A DNA stretch of 11,073 nucleotides from an uncultured Streptococcus sp. (lineage in GTDB: Bacteria; Bacillota; Bacilli; Lactobacillales; Streptococcaceae): positions 1 to 11,073 of the forward strand of contig CAKPXD010000035.1 in assembly GCA_934201655.1 (NCBI GenBank). Direction: 5' to 3'. Both the position numbers and the translations under genes were made by a program. How positions within the stretch are numbered: the first letter of the stretch is position 1; the number at the start of each line of letters is the position of its first letter. Of the stretch, positions 1 through 7,382 are shown piece after piece. Below the pieces are notes generated by a model. The model was not told where the DNA came from, ran no database searches, and saw only the letters and a program-made list of their open reading frames with translations.

Positions 1-580
1 TGAATGGCGACTGCGGATTGAGAAGTTCGATGCGCTCGATGTCCTCCGGACTGACCGTATTACGCCAGTTGGCATAAAGAATATAAGGAATCACGCCCGA
101 CTTGTCGGCAGGAGCAAAGCGGACGTAACACGCCTGCTTGCGGACGATGCGCACAATGCGACTGGCATCCTCATTAAGGATAATCACGCTGACGGCAAAG
201 CCGAAGTGCTTGAAGTCCTGACACACACCGAGGAAGTAACTGGTGAGGTCGTTGTCCAGCATGAAGTCTTCCACTTGCGTCTGCACTTGTGCAGTAGCAA
301 GTTGCGTGTCATAGACAAATCCGCTGCCATAGCAGACTTCGGCATTGAACATCTGGCAAGTGCTCATTGTCTCGTCAGATTCAATGAGGTCGATGATGTT
401 GTACGGCATTTGATTGTCACCTCCCCATGGAACATACTTCATCTTGTCGTTGATGATGATAGGCGCAATGTTGTGCTCCTCCTTAAAGACTTCACTTGTC
501 TTTGGGAGGAAGGCTGCGGAGGCGTGGACGCCAGGGATTGTGACAACGGAAGTTGATGGAATGAAAGAAAAATCGCTCAT
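1..580 (-). CDS. Phage portal-like protein, N-terminal part (runs off left edge)
   Basis: The minus strand is open from an ATG at 580 to the window edge, giving about 193 residues without a stop. The protein begins MSDFSFIPSTS. Around residues 48-80 it reads VPWGGDNQMPYNIIDLIESD followed by a stretch ending YGSGFVYD. This resembles the opening of portal proteins in Bacteroidota prophages, where a 'GxDNxxPxxLIDL...S' segment precedes a 'G.G' segment; that likeness is from memory, not a search. A portal forms the capsid vertex ring through which DNA enters and leaves. The start is supported by a TAnnTTTG promoter element 16 nt upstream and by loss of protein-like character before it. The segment is visibly richer in G+C than the cargo genes. 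The C-terminal part lies outside the window. That it is a phage structural gene is fairly likely; the exact portal call is less sure. Confidence 0.6.
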   Translation of the reverse strand, partial: MSDFSFIPSTSVVTIPGVHASAAFLPKTSEVFKEEHNIAPIIINDKMKYVPWGGDNQMPYNIIDLIESDETMSTCQMFNAEVCYGSGFVYDTQLATAQVQTQVEDFMLDNDLTSYFLGVCQDFKHFGFAVSVIILNEDASRIVRIVRKQACYVRFAPADKSGVIPYILYANWRNTVSPEDIERIELLNPQSPF

Positions 581-596
581 ATCTTGCTTTTTAGGG

Positions 597-604
597 CAAA
601 GATA
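597..604 (-). promoter_or_regulatory. Bacteroidota -7 promoter element before portal-like gene
   Basis: Read on the minus strand, this is TATCTTTG, a match to the Bacteroidota TAnnTTTG -7 element. It lies 16 nt before the ATG at 580. A T-rich stretch (rc of 622-628) sits about where the -33 TTTG element would be, but the match is only approximate. It would let the portal-like gene be expressed independently of anything in the cargo. Confidence 0.45.
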
Positions 605-648
605 TGGGACATGGTTTTTTGAAAAAAAGACGAAACGTTTTGCAATAA

Positions 649-744
649 AAGGACGGCTTCAACGCTTTCGATACCCCCAATATCGGCTGCGATAAATTCC
701 CCGTCCATGACATTGTGAACGTACCAGTTAGCGGTGTGATGTAA
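649..744 (+). pseudogene. Possible 3' remnant of a lost plus-strand gene
   Basis: A 31-codon open frame ends at a TAA (742-744). It reads KDGFNAFDTPNIGCDKFPVH and then ten more residues ending SGVM. Third codon positions are mostly C or G, unlike the AT-rich cargo genes. There is no start codon, and an in-frame stop lies directly before it at 646-648. A clean intrinsic terminator follows 22 nt after the stop, the arrangement expected at the 3' end of a real gene. I read it as the tail of a gene whose body was deleted when the cargo region formed. The opposite strand is also open here, so the call is weak. The family is not recognised. Confidence 0.25.
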
Positions 745-766
745 CCGTTTTTCATTCAAATAAAGG

Positions 767-794
767 GCAAGAATCGTAAGGTTCTTGCTTTTTT
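767..794 (+). terminator. Intrinsic terminator with GTAA tetraloop
   Basis: The arms GCAAGAATC and GGTTCTTGC pair over nine base pairs (one T-G wobble) around a GTAA loop, which fits the stable GNRA tetraloop class. Six T residues follow at 789-794. This is a textbook rho-independent terminator on the plus strand. No intact plus-strand gene lies upstream of it in the window, so it either belongs to the gene remnant ending at 744 or insulates the cargo operon from upstream transcription. Confidence 0.75.
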
Positions 795-848
795 GCATTT
801 ATAAGAAAATAATTATTCAAAGTAGAATTTATTATCAATCAAAAATAC

Positions 849-856
849 TATATTTG
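849..856 (+). promoter_or_regulatory. Promoter -7 element of the defence operon
   Basis: TATATTTG matches the Bacteroidota TAnnTTTG -7 element and lies 25 nt before the ATG at 882. A TTTA at 828-831 is a poor stand-in for the -33 TTTG element at slightly short spacing. No other good promoter is visible before the tightly packed genes that follow, so this is the probable start of the operon transcript. The regulator encoded first may bind here, but I see no clear operator repeat. Confidence 0.5.
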
Positions 857-881
857 TAACTTAAAAAATACAATAATCGAT

Positions 882-1088
882 ATGACAGAAGATTTGAACC
901 GACTAAAAGTCATACTTGCAGAAAAAAAGAAATCCAACAAGTGGCTTTCTGAACAACTCAACATAGGTCAAGCAACTGTTTCAAAGTGGTGCACAAATAG
1001 AAGTCAACCAAGCCTTGATATGGCAACCAGAATAGCTGACACTTTAGGTGTGTCACTTGACGAGTTAGTTAGAAGAGAAAACGCTTAA
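882..1088 (+). CDS. XRE/Cro-family HTH regulator (controller-type)
   Basis: This 68-residue protein is a single helix-turn-helix domain of the XRE/Cro-C1 class. The core runs from WLSEQLNIGQATVSKW (21-36), with the recognition helix near 29-40, to the closing IADTLGVSLDELV (51-63). There is no further domain, so it should act as a small dimeric DNA-binding repressor or activator. Proteins of this form often sit directly ahead of C5 methyltransferase genes in Bacteroidota and resemble restriction-modification controller (C) proteins. It is the first gene after the promoter and lies 24 nt before the HNH gene. The likely job is timing of the operon, so that methylation precedes restriction after entry into a new host. 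The domain assignment is firm; the controller role is inferred from position. Confidence 0.85.
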   Translation: MTEDLNRLKVILAEKKKSNKWLSEQLNIGQATVSKWCTNRSQPSLDMATRIADTLGVSLDELVRRENA

Positions 1089-1112
1089 TTTATCTTCACG
1101 TTTGCTTTCATC

Positions 1113-1892
1113 ATGGTAGAAAAGTCAACTACAAAAAGAGTCTGGAGTCGAGACGAGTTCATTCTTGCCTTGGACTTATATCATAGAATAGAGTTTGGTA
1201 GAATAAACAAGACGAATCCAGATATAATTAAACTTGCACAGTTTGTCGGTCGCACGCCAAGTTCTATTGGTATGCGATTGGCTAACTTTGCAAATTGCGA
1301 TCCCAAATTAAAGGAGCGTGGTATTAAAGGTCTTGATGGAGCCATGAAATTATGCCAGCCTATTTGGGATGAATTTGAGGGAAAATTGGCTTACCTCAGA
1401 GAAGAAGCCATAAAAGCGAGAATCAATATTCTTGAAGCAGGAAACCCTGAACATTCTTTGCATCTTGCTCATATAGGCGAGTGGGAAGATTTTGTCAAAG
1501 ACATTAACGATTACCCATTCTTGAAGATTGTTAATAAAAATTATAACGGACATTGCGTAATATCAGGAATTAAAATACCAGAATTACTTGTCGCTTGCCA
1601 TATAATTCCATCAGCACAGAATGAAGAAGAATCCATGAGAGCAGACAACGGACTTCTGCTAAATCTTGTATATGCAAAAGCGTATATTGAAGGATTGATT
1701 GGTATAGACAAAGATTATAAACTCCACTTATCTTCTTATTTGGAGTCTCATAAATTTGACACTGGGTATTCTTCATTATTCCCAAGAATGTTTGAGACTA
1801 AGAAACTATTGATAACCGATGCTGTAGTCAAGCCAAATCCCACCTTCCTCGAATGGCATATGGATACGGTATATAACAAAAAAGCAGTATAA
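1113..1892 (+). CDS. HNH-type endonuclease-like protein with degenerate third motif residue
   Basis: The protein has 259 residues in two parts. Residues 9-88 form the domain typical of restriction-type HNH proteins, with VWSRDEFILALDLYHRIEFG, GRTPSSIGMRLANF, and DP..KERGIKGLDGA followed by IWDEF. Residues about 144-207 resemble the HNH_2 fold: YNGHCVISGI, then LLVACHIIP with His163, then NGLLL with Asn179. The usual next segment, about 'L.HDKAFDRGLI', is here LVYAKAYIEGLI, so the third HNH residue and its neighbouring Asp and Phe are replaced. The Trp usual after HIKP is also missing. The protein may cut DNA weakly, use other residues, or serve as a DNA-recognition subunit. It ends 3 nt before the methyltransferase start, the arrangement of a type II restriction-modification pair. 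Family call is strong; activity is uncertain. Confidence 0.8.
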   Translation: MVEKSTTKRVWSRDEFILALDLYHRIEFGRINKTNPDIIKLAQFVGRTPSSIGMRLANFANCDPKLKERGIKGLDGAMKLCQPIWDEFEGKLAYLREEAIKARINILEAGNPEHSLHLAHIGEWEDFVKDINDYPFLKIVNKNYNGHCVISGIKIPELLVACHIIPSAQNEEESMRADNGLLLNLVYAKAYIEGLIGIDKDYKLHLSSYLESHKFDTGYSSLFPRMFETKKLLITDAVVKPNPTFLEWHMDTVYNKKAV

Positions 1893-1895
1893 CAT

Positions 1896-3236
1896 ATGCT
1901 AAACTTCATAGATTTATTTGCAGGTTTGAGCGGCATTAGAATTGGTTTTGAAAATGCCGCAAGAGAGCTTGGCGTTCAGACAAAATGCTTACTTACTGCG
2001 GAGATTAAGCCCGCAGCAATAGAAGCACTAAAACATAGATACCCTAACGAAAAAGTAGATTATAACATTTATGACGTAAAGGCTCAAATGTTTAATGACT
2101 CCTTGGACATTGTCCTCGGAGGATTTCCTTGTCAGCCATTCAGCGCAGCTGGCAACGGATTGGGTTTTCTTGACACGAGAGGAACATTGTTTTTCGAGAT
2201 AGAGAGAATCATACACGAATCTACGGCTTTGGGACACAAACCCAAGGGATTCATATTAGAGAATGTTGAAGGGCTTGTTAAACATGGTGGTGTTGAAGAT
2301 GGCGCAACTTACGGTCGCACATTGACTACCATTGTAAAAAAGCTGAAGCTTGCAGGCTACAATGTATATGTAAAAGTCCTTGACGCTTCAAATTTTGGTG
2401 TTCCACAAGCCAGAAAAAGAGTTTACATAGTAGGCCTTGATAAAGAGATCGGTGAAGTTAATTTTGATAACTTGCCTACCTCTCACGCAACTATTGCAAA
2501 AGTGAGAGAATATGGATTGCCTGTTGAGCATTCAGCTTTTACTAAAAAGCTGTTAGCCGCTTATACGCCTAATCAACTTGAAGGCAAGTACATAAAAGAT
2601 AAGCGCGGTGGTGAACACAACATTCATAGCTGGGACATATCATTAAAAGGCAAAGCTACAAAACAGGAAAAAGTTTTTCTTAATTTGCTACTAAAAGAGC
2701 GTCGCAAAAAGAAATGGGCAGAGCTTATTGGGATAGATTGGATGGACGGAATGCCTCTAACCCAAGAGCAGATTGCCTCATTTTATAAAGAGGAGAACCT
2801 GACTTCGATGCTTGCTTCATTAACAGAGAAAGGTTATCTGGTGTTCGAGCACCCAAAGAAAAAGATTGTCATTTCAAGAAATGGGAATACTGCTTCAAGA
2901 AGAGAACCTGACACAACAAAGCCAAAAGGCTACAATATCGTTACAGGTAAACTAAGTTTTGAGTTTAGTCAATTCCTTGATTCCAATTCTATTGCACCAA
3001 CTATGGTAGCTATGGATATGGAACGAATAGGTGTAGTTGAAGAAGATGGTGTGCGACACCTAACAATAGATGAAGGGCTAAGACTATTCGGTTATGAAGA
3101 CTATGATTTGTCCTACTTGAAAAATAAAAAAAGAGGGAGAGCCATAGCTTTTGATCTGCTTGGCAATTCAGTATGTGTCCCTGTGATACAAGTATTAGCA
3201 GATCGTTTAATATCAGCTATAAAAAAGAAACAGTAA
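1896..3236 (+). CDS. DNA (cytosine-5-)-methyltransferase
   Basis: This 446-residue enzyme should transfer a methyl group from S-adenosylmethionine to C5 of cytosine within a specific site. All key motifs are present in order: motif I LFAGLSGIRIG (7-17), motif IV GGFPCQPFS with catalytic Cys79, motif VI ENV (122-124), motif VIII QARKRVYIVG (171-180), and motif X LLGNSVCVP (421-429). The target-recognition region lies between about 190 and 365 and includes the KKWAELIGIDWMDGMPL segment (272-288) and a winged-helix-looking stretch, LTSMLASLTEKGYLVFEHP (302-320), both found in a common C5 methylase subfamily. The length is ordinary and nothing is missing, so it should be active. The specificity cannot be read from sequence. 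It follows the HNH gene by 3 nt, and its stop overlaps the next start (TAATG). In this system it most likely marks self DNA. Confidence 0.97.
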   Translation: MLNFIDLFAGLSGIRIGFENAARELGVQTKCLLTAEIKPAAIEALKHRYPNEKVDYNIYDVKAQMFNDSLDIVLGGFPCQPFSAAGNGLGFLDTRGTLFFEIERIIHESTALGHKPKGFILENVEGLVKHGGVEDGATYGRTLTTIVKKLKLAGYNVYVKVLDASNFGVPQARKRVYIVGLDKEIGEVNFDNLPTSHATIAKVREYGLPVEHSAFTKKLLAAYTPNQLEGKYIKDKRGGEHNIHSWDISLKGKATKQEKVFLNLLLKERRKKKWAELIGIDWMDGMPLTQEQIASFYKEENLTSMLASLTEKGYLVFEHPKKKIVISRNGNTASRREPDTTKPKGYNIVTGKLSFEFSQFLDSNSIAPTMVAMDMERIGVVEEDGVRHLTIDEGLRLFGYEDYDLSYLKNKKRGRAIAFDLLGNSVCVPVIQVLADRLISAIKKKQ

Positions 3237-4144
3237 TGAGTAAGATTCCATATAGAGAATTTATAAAGAGTATTACAATGTTCTTTATAAATGATGATGT
3301 TGACAGAAAGTATCTGGAAAAAAGAGCGGAAAAACTATCCGCACTCAGACAGCAGATGCAAAACATTAACACTTTAGACGGTCTTAAAGCGTATATAAGG
3401 AACAATGAGGATTCCTTAAGTAATCTTCTTGTAATTCTTGGTATTAGTACAGAATTATTCAAACGAGTTATTTCTATGTTTAGAATCCAGCGGCAGATGG
3501 ATTTCAAAACAGAATGGGATATTAAACACACTCGTGTGTTCATGCTCTCTGATGAGAAAATGATGGACAAAGTGTGTACTTTGTTTGTTGAGGGGCCATG
3601 TAATAGTGAGTTATCCACAAACATTCCCTCATACAGACTTCGTAATTTCGTCATTTCCGATACAGTTATGAAACGCTTGCAGAATGATGATTTTTTGGAC
3701 TTCCTTATAAGCAGAGACTTTGACACTCAATATAATAGTGATGTCTCTTTGACTAACATTAAGCAAGTTGAAAATCTTCTTGAAAAAATCTGCAATCAAA
3801 AAAGTTACCGACTAGTTCGCAGCCCAAAGGTCGATCCTGTTGGTAATGGTACCAGAGATATTCAGGTTAATTACGCTATTCAAAACGAAGTTACTAACGA
3901 AATTGTCTGCTATGTAAAATATAGCTTTAACATAACCACTTCCCGTGGACAGTCTGATTTTAAGCGCAGTATAAAAGACTTGCGTGACTATATTCGCTCA
4001 AACTATCAGGATACCAAACAAATTGTTATTGTTGATGGAGCTGGGTGGATTGGTCGTCAATCTGACTTAAAAGATATTTGGGAATATACAGACTATTGTC
4101 TCAATCTTAATTCACTAAATCAACTGAATGATATAATAATATAA
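3236..4144 (+). CDS. DpnII/MboI-like PD-(D/E)xK-fold protein, catalytic Glu apparently replaced
   Basis: The start is ATG at 3236, sharing one base with the methyltransferase stop; the frame is open further upstream only because it overlaps that gene. The product has 302 residues. The N-terminal two thirds are helical and unfamiliar. The C-terminal part (about 186-295) resembles the DpnII/MboI restriction endonuclease core: TRDIQ with Asp208, then CYVKYSF (225-231), then IVIVDGAGWIGR (263-274), which matches the family's 'fxWITDGxGWKxxxxxL' signature, and finally YCLNLNSL (287-294). In those enzymes the middle strand is usually IEVNFY; here the Glu position is Tyr226, though Lys228 is present. 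It may therefore be a non-cutting DNA-binding subunit, or it may use another acidic residue. It lies 3 nt before the ParB-like gene. Fold call moderate; role inferred. Confidence 0.6.
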   Translation: MSKIPYREFIKSITMFFINDDVDRKYLEKRAEKLSALRQQMQNINTLDGLKAYIRNNEDSLSNLLVILGISTELFKRVISMFRIQRQMDFKTEWDIKHTRVFMLSDEKMMDKVCTLFVEGPCNSELSTNIPSYRLRNFVISDTVMKRLQNDDFLDFLISRDFDTQYNSDVSLTNIKQVENLLEKICNQKSYRLVRSPKVDPVGNGTRDIQVNYAIQNEVTNEIVCYVKYSFNITTSRGQSDFKRSIKDLRDYIRSNYQDTKQIVIVDGAGWIGRQSDLKDIWEYTDYCLNLNSLNQLNDIII

Positions 4145-4147
4145 CAT

Positions 4148-5434
4148 ATGGAACGTAATCAAAGAATTGATTTGCTGAAGCAAATTCAACAGAAAACGCC
4201 ATTCGCACAAGGATATCCACTTCTCTATCGAGGAGAGCGAAAATCTTTTGATGTATGGGAGATCCCAATGGAATGTCTCATCTACAATCAGTATAATGGT
4301 CGTATCGGTAGTGTGGTCAAATCTTATGAGAAACAGAACCACAAACTTGATCCAGAGCTTGCAGACGATACTGCACTCATCGAAAAATTCTTATGGCAAT
4401 CTAAAGTTGACAAGAATGAAAAGACGATGGGAAGCCTTCGACAAGTAGGTCAACTTAAATTCGGTATAGTAACTTCGGACGGTGTCATCGTTGATGGTAA
4501 TCGAAGAGCATCTCTGATGAACAGAATCTTTAGAGACACGAGATCTACGCAAGAAGAAAAGGATAGATGCAAATTCTTTAGAGCTGTAATTCTGCCAGAG
4601 AATGCAACAAAGAAGGACATTCTACAACTCGAAACGTCCTTCCAAATGGGAGAAGACGAGAAAGTAGATTATAACCCTATTGAAAAATACCTCAAATGTA
4701 AAGACTTAGAAGATGCTGGTTTTACAAGAGATGAGATTGCAAGTTTTATGGGGATTAAGAAGAAAGACGTTGATACAAACCTCGAAATTCTTTCCTTGAT
4801 GGACGAGTATCTTAGCTTCTATGAGTATGACGGCATTTATACAATGGCAGAAGGACACGAGGACTCTTTCCAAAAACTGAACATTGCACTTAAGCAGTAT
4901 AGTGCAGGTGTCGCTAATATGTGGAACTTCACACCTGAAGATGTAAACAATCTTAAAGCGGTTTCTTTCGACTACATAAGATTGGGGTTGGCTCAAAATG
5001 ATATTCGCGATTTGTTCCGCAAACCTGGTCAAGCCACTTCAAGTATTTTTGGTGCAAAGACACGATGGGAAGATTTCTATGACAAGCATAACGAAGCTAT
5101 TGCAAGTTATGAAGAGAAAAGCGTTGATGAATACATACAGAAAGCATCAGGCGATGACATTATCCAATGTATGCAAGCTCGTGACCAAGATTGGCGCAAG
5201 CACGTTAAACAGCAAATGGAAGATAACTTCAATGCAGCACAAGACGATATTGATAGTCAACTTCGTGCCAAAGAACCTATGCTTCTTGTAAAAAAGGCTT
5301 TAGGTGCCATCGCTTCTTTGGGTTCCATTGATCCCCAGACAAGCAGTATTAAGAAGTATCAGGTTGAAATTTTGGAAGGATTACAAAATCTCATTCAACA
5401 AGCAGACGAACTTAGAAGCAAAATAAATGAATAA
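4148..5434 (+). CDS. ParB/Srx-like domain protein with HTH segment
   Basis: The protein has 428 residues. The N-terminal part has the ParB/sulfiredoxin-like layout: a strand around IPMECLIYNQYNGRI (39-53), then GIVTSDGVIVDGNRRASLMN (106-125), in which DGNRR is the motif that binds nucleotide or phosphate in ParB proteins. A ParB-like HTH follows, with YNPIEKYLKCKDLEDAGFTR and DEIASFMGIKKKDVDTNLEIL (about 175-215). The C-terminal half is helical and ends in a probable coiled coil (390-428). ParB-like domains in defence loci can act as DNA readers, NTP-using clamps or nucleases, and the sequence does not decide between these. It shares the TATAACATATG junction with the methyltransferase start, and its last 8 nt overlap the SNF2 gene. 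That overlap suggests the ParB-like protein and the SNF2 motor are made together and form a complex. Confidence 0.8.
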   Translation: MERNQRIDLLKQIQQKTPFAQGYPLLYRGERKSFDVWEIPMECLIYNQYNGRIGSVVKSYEKQNHKLDPELADDTALIEKFLWQSKVDKNEKTMGSLRQVGQLKFGIVTSDGVIVDGNRRASLMNRIFRDTRSTQEEKDRCKFFRAVILPENATKKDILQLETSFQMGEDEKVDYNPIEKYLKCKDLEDAGFTRDEIASFMGIKKKDVDTNLEILSLMDEYLSFYEYDGIYTMAEGHEDSFQKLNIALKQYSAGVANMWNFTPEDVNNLKAVSFDYIRLGLAQNDIRDLFRKPGQATSSIFGAKTRWEDFYDKHNEAIASYEEKSVDEYIQKASGDDIIQCMQARDQDWRKHVKQQMEDNFNAAQDDIDSQLRAKEPMLLVKKALGAIASLGSIDPQTSSIKKYQVEILEGLQNLIQQADELRSKINE

Positions 5435-7382
5435 TACAGGAGTTCTTCAAATAGAGTCTCAAGGCAACAGCATTGTCATTCGTGAGGGCGCAGATAAAAT
5501 TAGACGCAACCGAATGGCAAAGCTCTATATGCGTTCAAATCTGAACTTCTCAGATTGTGGAGACCACATACAAGTTGAAATTACAGAGAATGTCAAAGTA
5601 ACCATGAACCATATCAAGGTCCTTGCTAAATACATTAACTGTGAAATTTCGTTCGGTGAAGGTATCAACCGTGAAATGAAAAATTTCCGAACACAAGAGT
5701 CTTTGTTTGAAGAGTTCTCCCAACAAGCACGAAACATCAGAGATAATCATCCACAAATTGATGAATTCAAACGTTTTGAAGAGTCTCTTATAAAAAATAT
5801 GCCGAATCGACAGCTATATAAATTGCAAATGTTGTCGGCATACCACATGGCATTCGCTCAAAACGCTTGTAATTTTTCTGTACCTGGTGCCGGAAAAACA
5901 AGTGTAGTTTATGGAGCCTATGCCTACCTTCATAATCTCCCTAAAGATGACCCTAAGCACGTAGATTGTATCGTTATCATTGGTCCTTTAAGTTCTTTCG
6001 GTCCATGGGAAATTGAATATAAAGAGTGCTTTGGTACAGAACCAACTTCAATGCGTCTTATTGGCGGTATGACTACGAAAGAGAAATCATTGTATCTTCA
6101 TGGAATGACCCACGCAGACATCACACTTACGTCATACCAATCAATCATCTCAATCAAGGATGATTTGCTGTTTTTCCTATCCCAACACAAAGCAATGGTC
6201 GTATTAGATGAAGCGCATAAAATCAAAAACACCCACGGTGGCATTATGGCTGCATCTACAATGGCATTGGCTTCAAAAGCTGTTTCACGTGTTGTGCTTA
6301 CAGGAACTCCGGCACCAAATGGATATGAAGATTTGTATAATCTCTTTCATTTCATTTGGCCAGATAGAGATGTGTTAACATACAATGTTCCACAACTCGT
6401 AAACATGAGTCAATCATCTGAAGATGAACGAGTGGACGATTTAATAAATAAAATCGCACCATTCTTTATTCGTGTGCGCAAAAGTGACCTGAACATACCA
6501 CCTGCTTCTTTTGAGGAAATTGAAGTTGAAATGTCTGAATCTCAGAAATCAATCTATTACGCAATAGAGAATAAGTTTATGGCTGAGATTGATGAAGACA
6601 TGTCGCCTTTTCTTAAAAAGGTTAGAAAAGCGAAGTTTATTCGCTTGATGCAAGTCGCTACTAACCCAGAATTGCTAAATTCTAAATTGACTGATATTGA
6701 AGATATTGGTGAGGATATTGCAGAATCAGAAGAAGATAGCGATTTTATTGCAAGCATAAAGCACTTTGTATCTTCAGAGGTTCCGAACAAATTCATCAAA
6801 GCAGCCGACATTGCAGAAGAAATAGTTAAAGCTGGAGGTAAGGTTGTCATTTGGGCTTCTTTTATTCGCAATATTGAAAGAATGAGTGAATACCTTAAAG
6901 AAAGAGGTATAGCTTCTCGAATGCTTTATGGTGCAACTCCTGTGGAAGCAAGCGATGGTTCAGATGAAATGAATAGTCTGACACGTGAAGCTATTGTCCG
7001 TGAGTTTAATCGCGATGATTCATCATTCAAAGTTATTCTTGCAAATCCATTTGCCGTTGCAGAATCAATATCTCTGCACAAGAAATGTCATAATGCGATA
7101 TATATTGAAAGGTCGTTTAATGCAGCTCACTTTATTCAATCTAAAGATAGAATACATCGCTATGGCTTGAAGCCTGACGTTAATACAAAGTATTATTATC
7201 TTATATCCAAAGATACGATAGACGAAACCATTAACGCAAGACTTGCAGAGAAAGAGCAACGGCTAAACGATATAATGGAGAGTATGCCGATACCTCTTTT
7301 TGACAATATCTTAGAATCTGAAGGTATTGATGATGTAAAAGCTATTCTACGCGACTATGAGGCAAGAGCTAAAAAGATATAG
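5427..7382 (+). CDS. SNF2-family DEAH helicase/translocase
   Basis: This 651-residue ATPase has both RecA-like lobes of a superfamily 2, SNF2-type motor. Visible motifs are Walker A PGAGKTS (153-159), PLSSFGPWEIE (187-197), TLTSYQSI (233-240), DEAH (261-264), LTGTPAPNGYEDLYNL (291-306), VVIWASFIRNIERM (473-486), and motif VI QSKDRIHRYG (571-580) with its arginine finger residues. The Walker A region reads SVPGAGKT rather than the eukaryote-like DEMGLGKT. An N-terminal 130 residues of unknown fold come first. There is no fused nuclease, so it should move along or remodel duplex DNA for partners. It overlaps the ParB-like gene by 8 nt and the DUF3883 gene by 26 nt. DISARM DrmD is also SNF2-type, but this protein looks smaller. 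Motor call is firm; the partners are inferred. Confidence 0.95.
   Translation: MNNTGVLQIESQGNSIVIREGADKIRRNRMAKLYMRSNLNFSDCGDHIQVEITENVKVTMNHIKVLAKYINCEISFGEGINREMKNFRTQESLFEEFSQQARNIRDNHPQIDEFKRFEESLIKNMPNRQLYKLQMLSAYHMAFAQNACNFSVPGAGKTSVVYGAYAYLHNLPKDDPKHVDCIVIIGPLSSFGPWEIEYKECFGTEPTSMRLIGGMTTKEKSLYLHGMTHADITLTSYQSIISIKDDLLFFLSQHKAMVVLDEAHKIKNTHGGIMAASTMALASKAVSRVVLTGTPAPNGYEDLYNLFHFIWPDRDVLTYNVPQLVNMSQSSEDERVDDLINKIAPFFIRVRKSDLNIPPASFEEIEVEMSESQKSIYYAIENKFMAEIDEDMSPFLKKVRKAKFIRLMQVATNPELLNSKLTDIEDIGEDIAESEEDSDFIASIKHFVSSEVPNKFIKAADIAEEIVKAGGKVVIWASFIRNIERMSEYLKERGIASRMLYGATPVEASDGSDEMNSLTREAIVREFNRDDSSFKVILANPFAVAESISLHKKCHNAIYIERSFNAAHFIQSKDRIHRYGLKPDVNTKYYYLISKDTIDETINARLAEKEQRLNDIMESMPIPLFDNILESEGIDDVKAILRDYEARAKKI

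Larger units (their letters stand above)
581..881. other. Left junction region between phage gene and cargo operon
   Basis: About 300 bases without a convincing intact gene. It holds, left to right, a minus-strand promoter element, an A/T-rich patch with a run of A residues (622-628), a possible 3' gene remnant on the plus strand (649-744), a strong plus-strand intrinsic terminator (767-794), and the promoter of the cargo operon (849-856). Composition falls from the G+C-richer phage side to the AT-rich cargo side across it. A 73-codon minus-strand frame (577-798) is open here but is not supported as a gene. Confidence 0.6.

Noticed and set aside
206..695. Plus-strand open frames across the left edge
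   Set aside because: They lie antisense to the portal-like gene, whose protein has family-like motifs; the plus-strand products do not.
577..798. A 73-codon open frame on the minus strand ending in an ATGA overlap with the portal-like start
   Set aside because: A strong plus-strand terminator hairpin lies at its 5' end and a likely promoter for the next gene lies inside its 3' end. The product has no recognisable family. The overlap alone does not make a case.
3173..3235. An upstream in-frame start for the DpnII-like gene
   Set aside because: Those 21 codons lie wholly within the end of the methyltransferase (motif X region). The ATG at 3236 forms a standard TAATG coupled start.
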